Source: Phycisphaerales bacterium (GTDB taxonomy: Bacteria > Planctomycetota > Phycisphaerae > UBA1845). Taken from it: a stretch of DNA of 41,551 bases. The stretch lies in NCBI GenBank assembly GCA_013140575.1, contig JABFSN010000094.1, positions 1-41,551 on the forward strand, read 5' to 3'. The notes below the pieces were generated by a model, which saw nothing but the letters and a program-made list of their open reading frames with translations, was not told the origin of the DNA and did not search any database. Below, piece by piece: positions 18,004 through 25,250 of this stretch. How positions within the stretch are numbered: the first letter of the stretch is position 1; the number at the start of each line of letters is the position of its first letter. The translations under genes were made by a program, and so were the position numbers.

Positions 18004-18330
18004 ACCCCCATCGAACATCCGCTACGGTAGCCGTCCCGCATTCATCGCGATAGTGTGTGTTTAGCAATGAAACCATAGCTGTCATTTCGACGTATCATTT
18101 GAGAGCGACCACGTCCGAAGCGTTGACCGGGGCATAGGTGCAAGACGATAATGGATGTGGGACGTTGGTGTGTCCGGCCAACGTACCGGGCGCCGGTGGT
18201 CGAATCCGGCGCGCTCCAAACGGCGATCGCGCGTGGCAGGCGTCCCGAACAGGGCGCGTCGGAATGCGCGATTGTTGAATCTGACGGGCGCACGCCGCGC
18301 CCGCCCGCCGACGAGGGGGATCATCGCACG
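18004..18330 (+). other. Leader region of the sigma-factor gene
   Basis: The stretch contains a strong promoter match at 18123-18152 and an open in-frame extension from the ATG at 18151, whose first 60 residues are Arg/Pro/Gly-rich and unlike a structured domain. Because that ATG overlaps the predicted -10 box, the DNA from about 18160 to 18330 is more likely an untranslated leader of roughly 170 bases. Confidence 0.5.
18123..18152 (+). promoter_or_regulatory. Predicted sigma70-type promoter for the sigma-factor gene
   Basis: TTGACC (18123-18128), an 18-base spacer and GATAAT (18147-18152) make one of the best promoter matches in the window. Its -10 box has the same GATAAT as the promoter proposed at 5683-5711. 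Its position argues against translation starting at 18151. Confidence 0.55.
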
Positions 18331-20013
18331 GTGGCCTACACGTACACGAGTCGCGCGATCGCGGAGTTGGCGCACCAGTTGGCGTTGTCGCCGCGGCATT
18401 TGCGATCCGCGCAAATCGCGGGCATCGAGAAGATGCTGACGCTGATTGAGCCGGATCAAGTCTACCCGTACGAGTGGGTGGTTTTTCAGATTACCGGCCG
18501 CAAGTGTCCGCGGACGGCGGATCGTCCGCCGATTGTGGGCGAGACGCTGATCGCCGACGTGACCACGCTGGCCGAGGAGTTCACGCGGCGCGGCGCGCCC
18601 ACGCGTTCGAGCCTGGCCGGGGAATACCGGACGCACGACGAGCTGTCGGCCGAGCTGGACGTGAGCGCCAAGACGGTTCGCCGATGGCGAACGAAGGGTT
18701 TGCTGGGGGTCCGGGTGGTGGGCGACGACGGCGTGACGCGGCTGGTGTTTTCGCGGTCGTCGATCGATCTGTTCAAGAGGCGTCATGCCGATCTGGTGGC
18801 GCGCGGGGCTTCGTTCACGCTGTTGACCGACGAGGAACGGGCGAACATCGTGGCGCTGGCCCGGGTGGAACTTGCCGAACGCCGCGAGAAAATGCACGTG
18901 GTGGCGCGGGCCGTGTCGGCGAAGACGGGCCGGGCTGTTGAAACCATTCGTTACACGTTGCGGCAATTCGACGCCGCGAATCCGACGGATACGCTGTTCG
19001 CCCGCGGCGACGGTCCTGTGGTCTCACCGTCGCACTTGGCGATCTGGAAGCTGCATCAGGCCGGGCAGCCGGCCGCCGCGATCGCCAAAGCGCAGGACAC
19101 GGACGTGAAGTCGGTGCTGGCCGTCATCCGCGAGATGGAAGCCCGGTCGCTGAAGGACGAGCGGATCGACTACATGGACAACGCCTTGTTCCATGCACCG
19201 AACGCGGACGAGTTGATAGTGGACGCGCCGCGGCCGGCGGCGGAAGAATTGGGCAGGTCGGCGATGCGTGCGCCGCAGGGTCTGCCGCCCTATCTGAAGG
19301 CGCTCTACGCGATTCCGCTGCTGTCGCGGGAGCAGGAGGCCGACCTGTTCCGGCGGTACAACTATCTGCGGTTTGCGGCCGCCCGGGCGGTCGCGGCGAT
19401 GGACGTGCATACCGTCGGCCGCGTGGTGCTGGACAACGTCCGGGACCGGCTGGCCCAGGCGGAGGCAATCAAGAACGAGATCATTCAGGCCAATCTGCGG
19501 CTGGTGGTCAGCATCGCCAAGCGGCACGTCGGTCCGGCCGACAACCTGTTCGAGCTGATCAGCGACGGGAACATGTCGTTGATCGCGGCGGCCGAGCGGT
19601 TCGATTTTTCGCTGGGGAACAAGTTCAGCACGTATGCGTCGTGGGCGATCATGAAGAATTTCGCGCGTTCGGTGCCGGAGGCGCGCTACCATCGGAAACG
19701 CTACGTCACCGGGCAGGACGAGATGCTCGACGCGACGTCGAAGGCGACGGAAGAATCGACATCGGGCAGCGATCTGGCCGTGATCCGCGCCGCGTTGAGC
19801 GCGGGGATGGAGCAGTTGAACGACCGCGAGCAAACCATTGTTCGTGAGCATTTCGGTTTATCCAACGGCGGGGGAACCACCAAGACGCTGGAAGAGCTGG
19901 GTCAACAGTTCGGCGTGACCAAGGAACGCATCCGGCAGATCGAAAAACGGGCCATGGACAAGCTCCGCGAGGCGCTGTCGCCGGGTTTGTTGCAGTCATT
20001 CGTTCACGCGTAG
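18331..20013 (+). CDS. Sigma-70 family sigma factor with N-terminal helix-turn-helix array
   Basis: The protein is an RNA polymerase sigma subunit of about 560 residues. The GTG at 18331 is chosen because GAGGGGGA lies ten bases upstream and the longer start at 18151 overlaps a predicted -10 box. The first 300 residues are not sigma-like. They hold a MerR/excisionase-type HTH (HDELSAELDVSAKTVRRW, about 105-125) and two further HTH-like segments (AVSAKTGRAVETIRYTL and AGQPAAAIAKAQDTDVKSV). Sigma regions follow: 1.2 (LPPYLKALYAIPLLSREQEA), 2 (ANLRLVVSIAKRHVG, ELISDGNMSLIAAAERFD, KFSTYASWAIMKNFARSV) and 4 (LNDREQTIVREHFGL, FGVTKERIRQIEKRAMDKLR). Between regions 2 and 4 only about 60 residues remain, so region 3 is largely missing. 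It probably directs a specialised regulon. Confidence 0.9.
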   Translation: MAYTYTSRAIAELAHQLALSPRHLRSAQIAGIEKMLTLIEPDQVYPYEWVVFQITGRKCPRTADRPPIVGETLIADVTTLAEEFTRRGAPTRSSLAGEYRTHDELSAELDVSAKTVRRWRTKGLLGVRVVGDDGVTRLVFSRSSIDLFKRRHADLVARGASFTLLTDEERANIVALARVELAERREKMHVVARAVSAKTGRAVETIRYTLRQFDAANPTDTLFARGDGPVVSPSHLAIWKLHQAGQPAAAIAKAQDTDVKSVLAVIREMEARSLKDERIDYMDNALFHAPNADELIVDAPRPAAEELGRSAMRAPQGLPPYLKALYAIPLLSREQEADLFRRYNYLRFAAARAVAAMDVHTVGRVVLDNVRDRLAQAEAIKNEIIQANLRLVVSIAKRHVGPADNLFELISDGNMSLIAAAERFDFSLGNKFSTYASWAIMKNFARSVPEARYHRKRYVTGQDEMLDATSKATEESTSGSDLAVIRAALSAGMEQLNDREQTIVREHFGLSNGGGTTKTLEELGQQFGVTKERIRQIEKRAMDKLREALSPGLLQSFVHA

Positions 20014-20052
20014 CGTGCGCTCGATAACGGCGTGAACCAATTCTCTAAAAAT

Positions 20053-20148
20053 GGACAGGATTCACACGATTTACATGATTGGCTGGGCTTGGTCCCTTCG
20101 GTCCGCGGACGCATCCAACTTGTAAATCATGTCGATTTGAAACTGTCC
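20053..20148. repeat. Imperfect inverted repeat between sigma factor and cupin genes
   Basis: The left arm (20053-20080) carries GGACAG and ACATGATT. The right arm (20124-20148) carries the complements AATCATGT and CTGTCC with shorter internal spacing. The DNA is clearly more AT-rich than its surroundings. It could be a small mobile-element relic or a structured 3' region of the sigma-factor transcript. The short open frame through it (20032-20232) has no protein-like character. Confidence 0.5.
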
Positions 20149-20264
20149 ACGTTATTGATGAGCGCTTCCGTAGTCTCGAATTTCCATCGGGCAAGCAGCG
20201 GCCCAGTCGTTGATTCCAAGTTCAGCAGTTGAAGGCGAACGCGCAGTAACGCACCAGTCGCCGG

Positions 20265-20627
20265 CTACGCCCGGCCGTCGATGCCGGTCGTTTCGCTCGG
20301 CGGGCTGAAGACGTCGAGGACGACGGTGTCGACAAGTGCCTCGGCCGAATGCGGCACGCCGGACGGCAGGTGAATCACTTCACCCAGCGAAACGATAATG
20401 GTTTGCGGATTCTCCCCTTCGCCGATCTGAAACTGCAGCCGGCCGCTGATGACGCAGGTGATCTGCTCGTTCGCGTGGCTGTGGGTGGGTACGAAGCAGC
20501 CCTTGAAGAGGGTGACGTGGGAAATCATGGCCCGTTCGCCGATAACCCGCCGGCGTTCGAGCAACGCCATGGGCGCGTCCTTGGGAAGTTCATCCCAACG
20601 AAACCGACGGGCGGGCGTGGCGTTCAT
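20265..20627 (-). CDS. Small cupin-domain protein
   Basis: This is a 120-residue single-domain cupin. Both metal-site motifs are present: motif 1 GCFVPTHSHANEQITCVISG (two His and a Glu as ligands) and motif 2 GEVIHLPSGVPHSAEALVDT (the last ligand His). Small cupins of this kind are often isomerases, dioxygenases or sugar-binding proteins, and the substrate cannot be told from sequence. The ATG at 20627 is chosen because GGAGGTG precedes it by about six bases; the upstream GTG at 20636 overlaps that ribosome-binding site. It ends with FSPPSETTGIDGRA. A truncated near-identical copy lies at 4167-4403 on the other strand. Confidence 0.9.
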   Translation of the reverse strand: MNATPARRFRWDELPKDAPMALLERRRVIGERAMISHVTLFKGCFVPTHSHANEQITCVISGRLQFQIGEGENPQTIIVSLGEVIHLPSGVPHSAEALVDTVVLDVFSPPSETTGIDGRA

Positions 20628-21087
20628 CGTATTCACCTCCGTTCATCGGGGACGGCCGACGGGGCATCCCCAACCAATCCGCCAACCCAATGGACATATC
20701 TTCGCGAGACCTTTTCCGGATTTTCCACGGTTGGGAAGATAGCCGTTTTTGCCGTCGCCGCATACCATGAGAAACCGTCATGAGCGGCCCGGTTGAGGAT
20801 TCGCGAAGCCCCCAGCGCCGAGCGCGAGACGAGCAGATTGCGGCTGACGCCGAGCTGGCCGCGGTCGCAGTGCCGCCCGGCGCCCGTTGGCGGTCGCGGG
20901 AATCGTGGAGAACGGCCTGGTCCGTCCCCTCGATTCCGCCGTGAAGCTGCCGGAACATTCGCGGGTGATTATCGTGGCATCCGAAGGGACATAACGCCGC
21001 ACCCGCGTCAGAAGAGGCCAGGGGCCTCCGGATTTGCGCGACCGAGGCCTTCGGCCTGGATGATTGGGGCACCCAACCAGGGACGTC
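20628..21087. other. Intergenic region upstream of the cupin gene
   Basis: The part next to the cupin (20628-20720) is the segment duplicated at 4077-4166. The middle holds a short antitoxin-like fragment (20887-20994). The right part has two small hairpins: GAGGCC/GGCCTC at 21014-21028 and AGGCC/GGCCT at 21045-21057. These hairpins lie just downstream of the minus-strand glycosidase gene and could act as its transcription end, although no T-run follows. Confidence 0.5.
20887..20994 (+). pseudogene. Fragment resembling an AF2212/DUF104-type antitoxin
   Basis: From the TTG at 20887 the frame reads AVAGIVENGLVRPLDSAVKL then PEHSRVIIVASEGT and stops. This is the beginning of small antitoxins of the AF2212/DUF104 kind, whose members typically read x-A-x-V-E-N-G-x-x-x-P-L-D-x-x-x-x-L-P-E-x-x-x-V. 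The usual C-terminal half is absent and no good ribosome-binding site or toxin gene is visible. It is most likely a remnant, though a 35-residue functional peptide cannot be excluded. Confidence 0.4.
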
Positions 21088-22269
21088 CTACGGCCTGTAG
21101 GGCAGGTCGTGGATGGCTTTCCAGACTTCGAGGCCGAGTTTGGGGTCGTCGTTGATGTCGAGGAGGCCCAGGGAGCGGAAGTCGGGGTGGAGGTCGTCGG
21201 GCCGGCCGAGGTCGGGATCGAAGAGGCTGGCCCACGTGGCGAGTCGGACCTGGGACATGTTGTCGAGCAGACGGGCCATCAGGGCGACGTATTCGGCCTG
21301 GGCCTGCGGGGTGTGGACGGGGGCGAGCGGATCGCCGGGCCAGCCCATTTCGGTGAAGAGGATGTCGCGGGCGGTGTGCAGCTCGATGCGCGACAGGTAG
21401 TCGTCGGGAATGAGGATGGGGCGGATGAACAGCGGGAAAGGCAGTGTGGAGAAGGCCACCGCGTCCAGTTTCGGTTCGAACATGTCGATCAGGAACCAGT
21501 GCGGTTCGTGGTCGCTGAATGCGTCGAGGTCGGTGAAGAAGCCCTGCATGGATTCGAGATTGAACGCGGCGATGACCTGCACCTGGGGGGCGGCGGCCTT
21601 GATTTCGTCGTAGGTTTCGTGGTGCAGGGCGACGAAGTTCAGGAAATCGTCGGGATGCGCTTCGTAGTAGCCGTTGATTTCCACGCCGAGCGACAGATAG
21701 GTCGGGCGCAACTGGATGGCCGCCTGAAGGGCCATGCGTTTGATGGGTTCGGTGACCAACGGGTCGGAAAAATCGCGGCCTTGCAATTCAGGCGGCAGGT
21801 GGCCGACGTTGCGGCGGTCGGACACGGGGTCGATCTCGATGACGATGCAGTCGTTGCCGCGCTCGCGGGTGCGGTTGACGGCGGCGACGAGGTCGTCGAT
21901 CAACTGGTTGTCGCCGTCGGGGCCGAATGCTTCCCAGTCCATGCGCGGTCGGGCGACGAAACAATCGGAATAGTCGGTGGCGGTTTCGACGCGGCGCAGC
22001 AGACGGACGCCCTGGTCGAAGGTGTTGGTGGAGACGGCCACGGGGACGACTCCGGTTTTGTAGCGTCGTTCGACGGCGTGCACGGTGCGATCGAGCAGCA
22101 CTTCGGGGACGGAACGGAAGGTGATGCCGGCGGCGTCGGAGGCGCCGTCGCCGGGCAAATCGTCGGGGCGCATGACGCAGGCGAGGCCGGACAACAGGAG
22201 GAACGACGCGGCGCAAGCGAATACGGCGTCGGGTCGAAGACCCGATCTGCAACTTCGTCGGGGTGGCAC
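21088..22269 (-). CDS. Predicted TIM-barrel glycosidase, tandem paralogue 1
   Basis: This protein of about 393 residues is presumably exported: from the GTG at 22269 it begins with basic residues and a hydrophobic run ending in LLLSGLAC, a possible lipoprotein signal. The remaining protein is a TIM-barrel-like domain homologous to the next two minus-strand genes. LSLGVEINGYY and DILFTEMGWPG supply two Glu in the relative positions of acid/base and nucleophile in clan-A retaining glycoside hydrolases, and EPHWFLIDMFEPKLDAVAFS lies between them. It lacks the EWW and QQWQN N-terminal motifs of its sisters and is the most diverged. The start codon lies inside a palindromic repeat and has no ribosome-binding site, so the start is uncertain. 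The enzyme class and substrate are inferred. Confidence 0.75.
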   Translation of the reverse strand: MPPRRSCRSGLRPDAVFACAASFLLLSGLACVMRPDDLPGDGASDAAGITFRSVPEVLLDRTVHAVERRYKTGVVPVAVSTNTFDQGVRLLRRVETATDYSDCFVARPRMDWEAFGPDGDNQLIDDLVAAVNRTRERGNDCIVIEIDPVSDRRNVGHLPPELQGRDFSDPLVTEPIKRMALQAAIQLRPTYLSLGVEINGYYEAHPDDFLNFVALHHETYDEIKAAAPQVQVIAAFNLESMQGFFTDLDAFSDHEPHWFLIDMFEPKLDAVAFSTLPFPLFIRPILIPDDYLSRIELHTARDILFTEMGWPGDPLAPVHTPQAQAEYVALMARLLDNMSQVRLATWASLFDPDLGRPDDLHPDFRSLGLLDINDDPKLGLEVWKAIHDLPYRP

Positions 22270-22646
22270 GGACAGCGGTACGTACGTGTTTAGCGTCTTT
22301 TTGGGTTGTCCGCCGCAGGCAGACCTGAGTGTAGCCCCGCGTTTCAACGCGGGGTATGCCCGAGACGCCATGGCGCCTAGTCCCGAAGGGACGGCTGAAA
22401 CCCCACGGAGCGATTCAGCCGTCCCTTCGGGACTATGGGCTCCCGGCGGTGCCGTCATCCCAGCACTGAAGTGCTGGGCTACATTCACAGCGTCCCCAAG
22501 GGACGCTAAACACATACTCGGTACTCCGTTGACCGTGGATGCGCGATTCAGCGCTCGAACGATTCGAAGCACAATCGCACTTCGCCGCGGGCAAGCGAGT
22601 ACGCTTGCCCATGCCACCCAAGCGATCAGACGCCGGGTTGCACTAG
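22262..22646. mobile_element. MITE-like palindromic element, copy 1, interrupted by a second element
   Basis: The left end is GGGTGGCACGGACAGCGG at 22262. The right end has the GGGCAAGCG/CGCTTGCCC hairpin (22589-22610), GCCACCC, and CTAG at 22643-22646. The left hairpin is split after CGGTAC (22276-22281) and resumes at a second CGGTAC (22519-22524). The right CTAG is shared with copy 2, so the copies are in tandem. Coordinates of the left end are approximate because it runs into the glycosidase gene. Confidence 0.65.
22282..22518. mobile_element. Nested repeat element with own inverted ends
   Basis: The segment begins GTACGTGTTTAGCGTC (22282-22297) and ends in the complement of GTATGTGTTTAGCGTC (22502-22517), a 16-base inverted repeat with one mismatch. 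It is flanked by CGGTAC on both sides. Inside are three strong hairpins: CCCCGCG/CGCGGGG (22335-22354), a perfect 21-base stem between 22379-22399 and 22414-22434, and CCCAGCAC/GTGCTGGG with a TGAA loop (22459-22478). It contains no transposase, so it would depend on an enzyme supplied elsewhere. Confidence 0.65.
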
Positions 22647-22820
22647 TGTTGTGACGCAGATTAAGTTTCGCGTCGGGTGGCACGGACAACGGTACTCCGT
22701 TGTCCGTGTGAAACCCGCCAGCGCGTTGAAATCGCAGTCGAGGCCGAAAGTCGGAGATCACGGGCAAGCGAGTACGCTTGCCCGTGCCACCCCGAAAAAT
22801 TAGGTGTGACGGAACACTAG
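22643..22820. mobile_element. MITE-like palindromic element, copy 2 (complete)
   Basis: This 178-bp element is bounded by CTAG at both ends (22643-22646 and 22817-22820) with imperfect terminal inverted repeats of roughly 40 bases (CTAGTGTT... to ...GGGTGGCACGG). The body has two hairpins: CGGACAACGG/CCGTTGTCCG with a TACT loop near 22683-22706, and GGGCAAGCG/CGCTTGCCC with an AGTA loop near 22762-22783. It has no coding capacity. The right CTAG includes the stop codon of the adjacent minus-strand gene. Confidence 0.75.
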
Positions 22821-25159
22821 CGGTCGGACCATAACGTGCGCCAGACATCGAAAGCCTCCCGCGGTTTCCCCTGCAAATCGACCAGGCCCAGGGAATCGAA
22901 AAACGGCCCGAACCCGGTGGTGTCGGTCCAGAAGAAGTAGTTCACTAATAATAGGTTCATGTCCCGGGTCAATTCATCAAAGCGCGTCAGAAATTCGGCC
23001 TGGTCCGCAGTCGAGCTCCCGAACGTAGCGGACGGGGACCATCCCAGTTCCGAAAAAATGATGGGTTTGTCGGTGAAATCGAGGATTCGGGAGTAATAAT
23101 CGGCCGGGAGCAGATCCGGGTCGCTGAATTGCGTGGGGATGAACGAAACCAGCGGGTAGGACGATAACGCGACGGCGTCCTGATACGGTTCGAACATTTC
23201 GATCAGGTTCCAGTGGGGGTCGTGGATGGTCTGGTCGCCCAATCCGCCCCAGCGCCCCAGCAGTTGCTCGTATTGAAACGACACGAACACCAGGGTGTCG
23301 GGCAGGATGCCCTTGATCGCGTCGCGCAACTCGATGAACAGGGACAGGAAGTTTTCGAAGTCGTCCGGCTGCTGCTCGAAATAGGCGTTGATTTCCATGG
23401 CCAGACAGACGTACCGCGGTCGGTACCACAACACGCGCTGAACCACTTCGGTCATGTAGGACTCGCGTACGCCGGCCGAGGCAAACGTCTGGTCGGCCAG
23501 TTCCGGCGGCAGGCGATCGGTTAGCGGGCCGGATCGCGGTGGGCGATAAGGATCGATCTGCAGGAAAAAGCTGCTGCGCGTGCGTGTGGCCAAAATGTTC
23601 TGCCATTGCTGATCGCGGAAGACGTTGGACCGGGTCAGACCGCCGGTGGCGGGCCACCATTCGAGCGCTTCGGGCAGGGTCAGCACGCCGTCGATGTCGC
23701 CGACGCGTTTGTAGGATTCGTCGACGAAATCGGCGAGCCATATGCGCGGCACGGGCACGGATGTTCGCACGACGCGGGCGGCCGTCGTTGATCGTTCGGC
23801 GGGCGGCAGCGTCGGAACGGTGTGACCGGTGACGATCAGATCGGGCAGTTCATCGCCGTCGACGTCGCCCACCGCGACGCGGCGCGGCGCACCCGCGACG
23901 CCGTGCTCGATGGGCGCGCCGAAACGGCCGGTTCCATCGTTTATCATGACCAGCACGGCCCGGCCGTCGGCGGTGGACGTCACCAGGTCGACGGCACCGT
24001 CGCCGTTCAAGTCGGCGGCGTCGAGGGTGGACGGTGCGTCGCCGACGGGCAGGCGGGCCACGTCGACCAGCAGTCCGCTGCCGTCGTTGCGTAGAATGGA
24101 GATGTCGCCGCTGCCGGTGTTGGCGGTGGCGGCGTCGGGGCTGCCGTCACCATTGAAATCGGCCACCACCAGCGCGGCGGGTCGTTCGCCGACGACGTAT
24201 TCGACCGATGAAAAGAACCTGCCCTCGCCGTTGTTGTAGAGAGCGGAGACGGTGTTTCCCAAACCGCCGGCGGTGATCAGGTCGAGGGCGCCGTCGCCGT
24301 TGAGGTCGGCGGCGATCAGCTCGTCGGGCCAGATGCCGACCTCGTAGAAATTGAGGGAGACGCCGCCGAGGCTGCCGATGACCGCGACGGTGCGGTCGAA
24401 GCGGTTGACCGTGGCGATGTCGGGGATGGCGTCGCCGTCGAGATTCAGCAGGCGGACGCGGTCGACCAACCGCCCGACGGGCACCTCCTCGACCTCTTCA
24501 AATACGCCTTCGCCGTCGTTCAACAGGATGGAAATCGAGCCGGGGCGGGAATTGGCGGTGATCAGATCGGGAAAACCATCGACGCTGATGTCGCCGACGG
24601 CGACGTAGACGGGGCTTTCGGCCACGGGCAGGTTGACCGCGTCGTCAAACGTACCGTCGGCGTGGTTGAACAGCAGGCTGATGTCGTCGCTACGGGCGTT
24701 GCAGACCACCAGATCGTTCGAGCCGTCGCCGTTCAGATCGTGGGCGATGACGTGGACGGGATCCTCGCCGACGGGGTATAGCACGCGAGGCAGGAATCCT
24801 CCGGCGCCGTTGTTGCGATGCACCGAAATCGTCCCGGCATGGAGGTCGGCGAGTACCAGATCGGGGGTGTCGTCGTCGTTCAAATCGACGAGCAACGGAT
24901 AGTGCGGGTCGTCGCCGTCGGCGTCGTCGACGCGCACGTCAAACGAGCCGCCGCCGACGTTTTTCAGGAGCGCCACCGGAAACGCGGGTGAATCATCGAC
25001 GTTGGCGTTGTCGTTCGCGTTGCCGTTGCCCGGGTCGTCGTCGTTGCCCGGCGGCGCAGGGCTGCATCCGGTGGCGCAGGCGATCAGCGCCGTGGCCGCG
25101 ACGCCGCACAATAGCAAGCGGGAGAAAACGTGGCATGTGCTTCCAGCCCATGATTTCAC
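22817..25159 (-). CDS. Lipoprotein: FG-GAP/VCBS beta-propeller fused to predicted glycosidase, paralogue 2
   Basis: From the GTG at 25159 the protein has about 780 residues. The N-terminus is a clear lipoprotein signal (hydrophobic run, then ALIACATGC with lipid Cys at 32), followed by an Asn/Asp/Gly linker. Residues about 50-470 contain eight FG-GAP/VCBS-type blades with Ca2+-binding D-x-N-x-D-G-x-x-D motifs (DLNGDGSNDLV, DFNGDGSPDAA, DLNGDGAVDLV), an integrin-alpha-like propeller. Residues about 480-780 are the TIM-barrel domain shared with both neighbours: LEWWPATG, DQQWQN, LAMEINAYF (likely acid/base Glu), HDPHWNLIEMFEPYQDAVAL and IIFSELGWSP (likely nucleophile Glu). The start codon is supplied by a palindromic repeat array and lacks a ribosome-binding site. 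The propeller may bind a polymer or mediate surface docking. Confidence 0.85.
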   Translation of the reverse strand: MKSWAGSTCHVFSRLLLCGVAATALIACATGCSPAPPGNDDDPGNGNANDNANVDDSPAFPVALLKNVGGGSFDVRVDDADGDDPHYPLLVDLNDDDTPDLVLADLHAGTISVHRNNGAGGFLPRVLYPVGEDPVHVIAHDLNGDGSNDLVVCNARSDDISLLFNHADGTFDDAVNLPVAESPVYVAVGDISVDGFPDLITANSRPGSISILLNDGEGVFEEVEEVPVGRLVDRVRLLNLDGDAIPDIATVNRFDRTVAVIGSLGGVSLNFYEVGIWPDELIAADLNGDGALDLITAGGLGNTVSALYNNGEGRFFSSVEYVVGERPAALVVADFNGDGSPDAATANTGSGDISILRNDGSGLLVDVARLPVGDAPSTLDAADLNGDGAVDLVTSTADGRAVLVMINDGTGRFGAPIEHGVAGAPRRVAVGDVDGDELPDLIVTGHTVPTLPPAERSTTAARVVRTSVPVPRIWLADFVDESYKRVGDIDGVLTLPEALEWWPATGGLTRSNVFRDQQWQNILATRTRSSFFLQIDPYRPPRSGPLTDRLPPELADQTFASAGVRESYMTEVVQRVLWYRPRYVCLAMEINAYFEQQPDDFENFLSLFIELRDAIKGILPDTLVFVSFQYEQLLGRWGGLGDQTIHDPHWNLIEMFEPYQDAVALSSYPLVSFIPTQFSDPDLLPADYYSRILDFTDKPIIFSELGWSPSATFGSSTADQAEFLTRFDELTRDMNLLLVNYFFWTDTTGFGPFFDSLGLVDLQGKPREAFDVWRTLWSDR

Positions 25160-25245
25160 GGGCAGGATGCCCGTGCCACGGAAGATCACGGGCAAGATGC
25201 CCGTGCCACGGATCGTCACGGGCGAGACGCCCGTGCCACGTGGGC
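25156..25245. repeat. Three tandem 30-bp palindromic repeats
   Basis: Units start at 25156, 25186 and 25216. Each holds CACGGGC-x(5)-GCCCGTG followed by CCACG. Copy 3 has compensating changes (CGAGACG in place of CAAGATG) that keep the stem intact. In the minus direction the open frame through the array reads repeated R-G-T-G-I-L-P-V. The stem sequence resembles the second hairpin of the CTAG element. The array fills the gap between two paralogous glycosidase genes. Confidence 0.9.
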
Positions 25246-25250
25246 GGCGG

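Noticed and set aside
18151-18330. Upstream ATG start for the sigma factor
   Set aside because: It overlaps a strong predicted -10 box, has no ribosome-binding site, and the extra 60 residues look non-coding.
20590-21072. Minus-strand open frame upstream of the cupin
   Set aside because: It overlaps the cupin in another frame and encodes low-complexity Arg/Ser/Pro text.
22270-22848. N-terminal 190 codons of the long open frame of glycosidase 1
   Set aside because: This stretch is made of translated palindromic elements, as shown by the hairpins and inverted ends, so it is probably not part of the protein.
25156-25245. Three regularly spaced repeats considered as a small CRISPR array
   Set aside because: Units are directly adjacent without unique spacers, each is itself a palindrome, and no cas gene is present.
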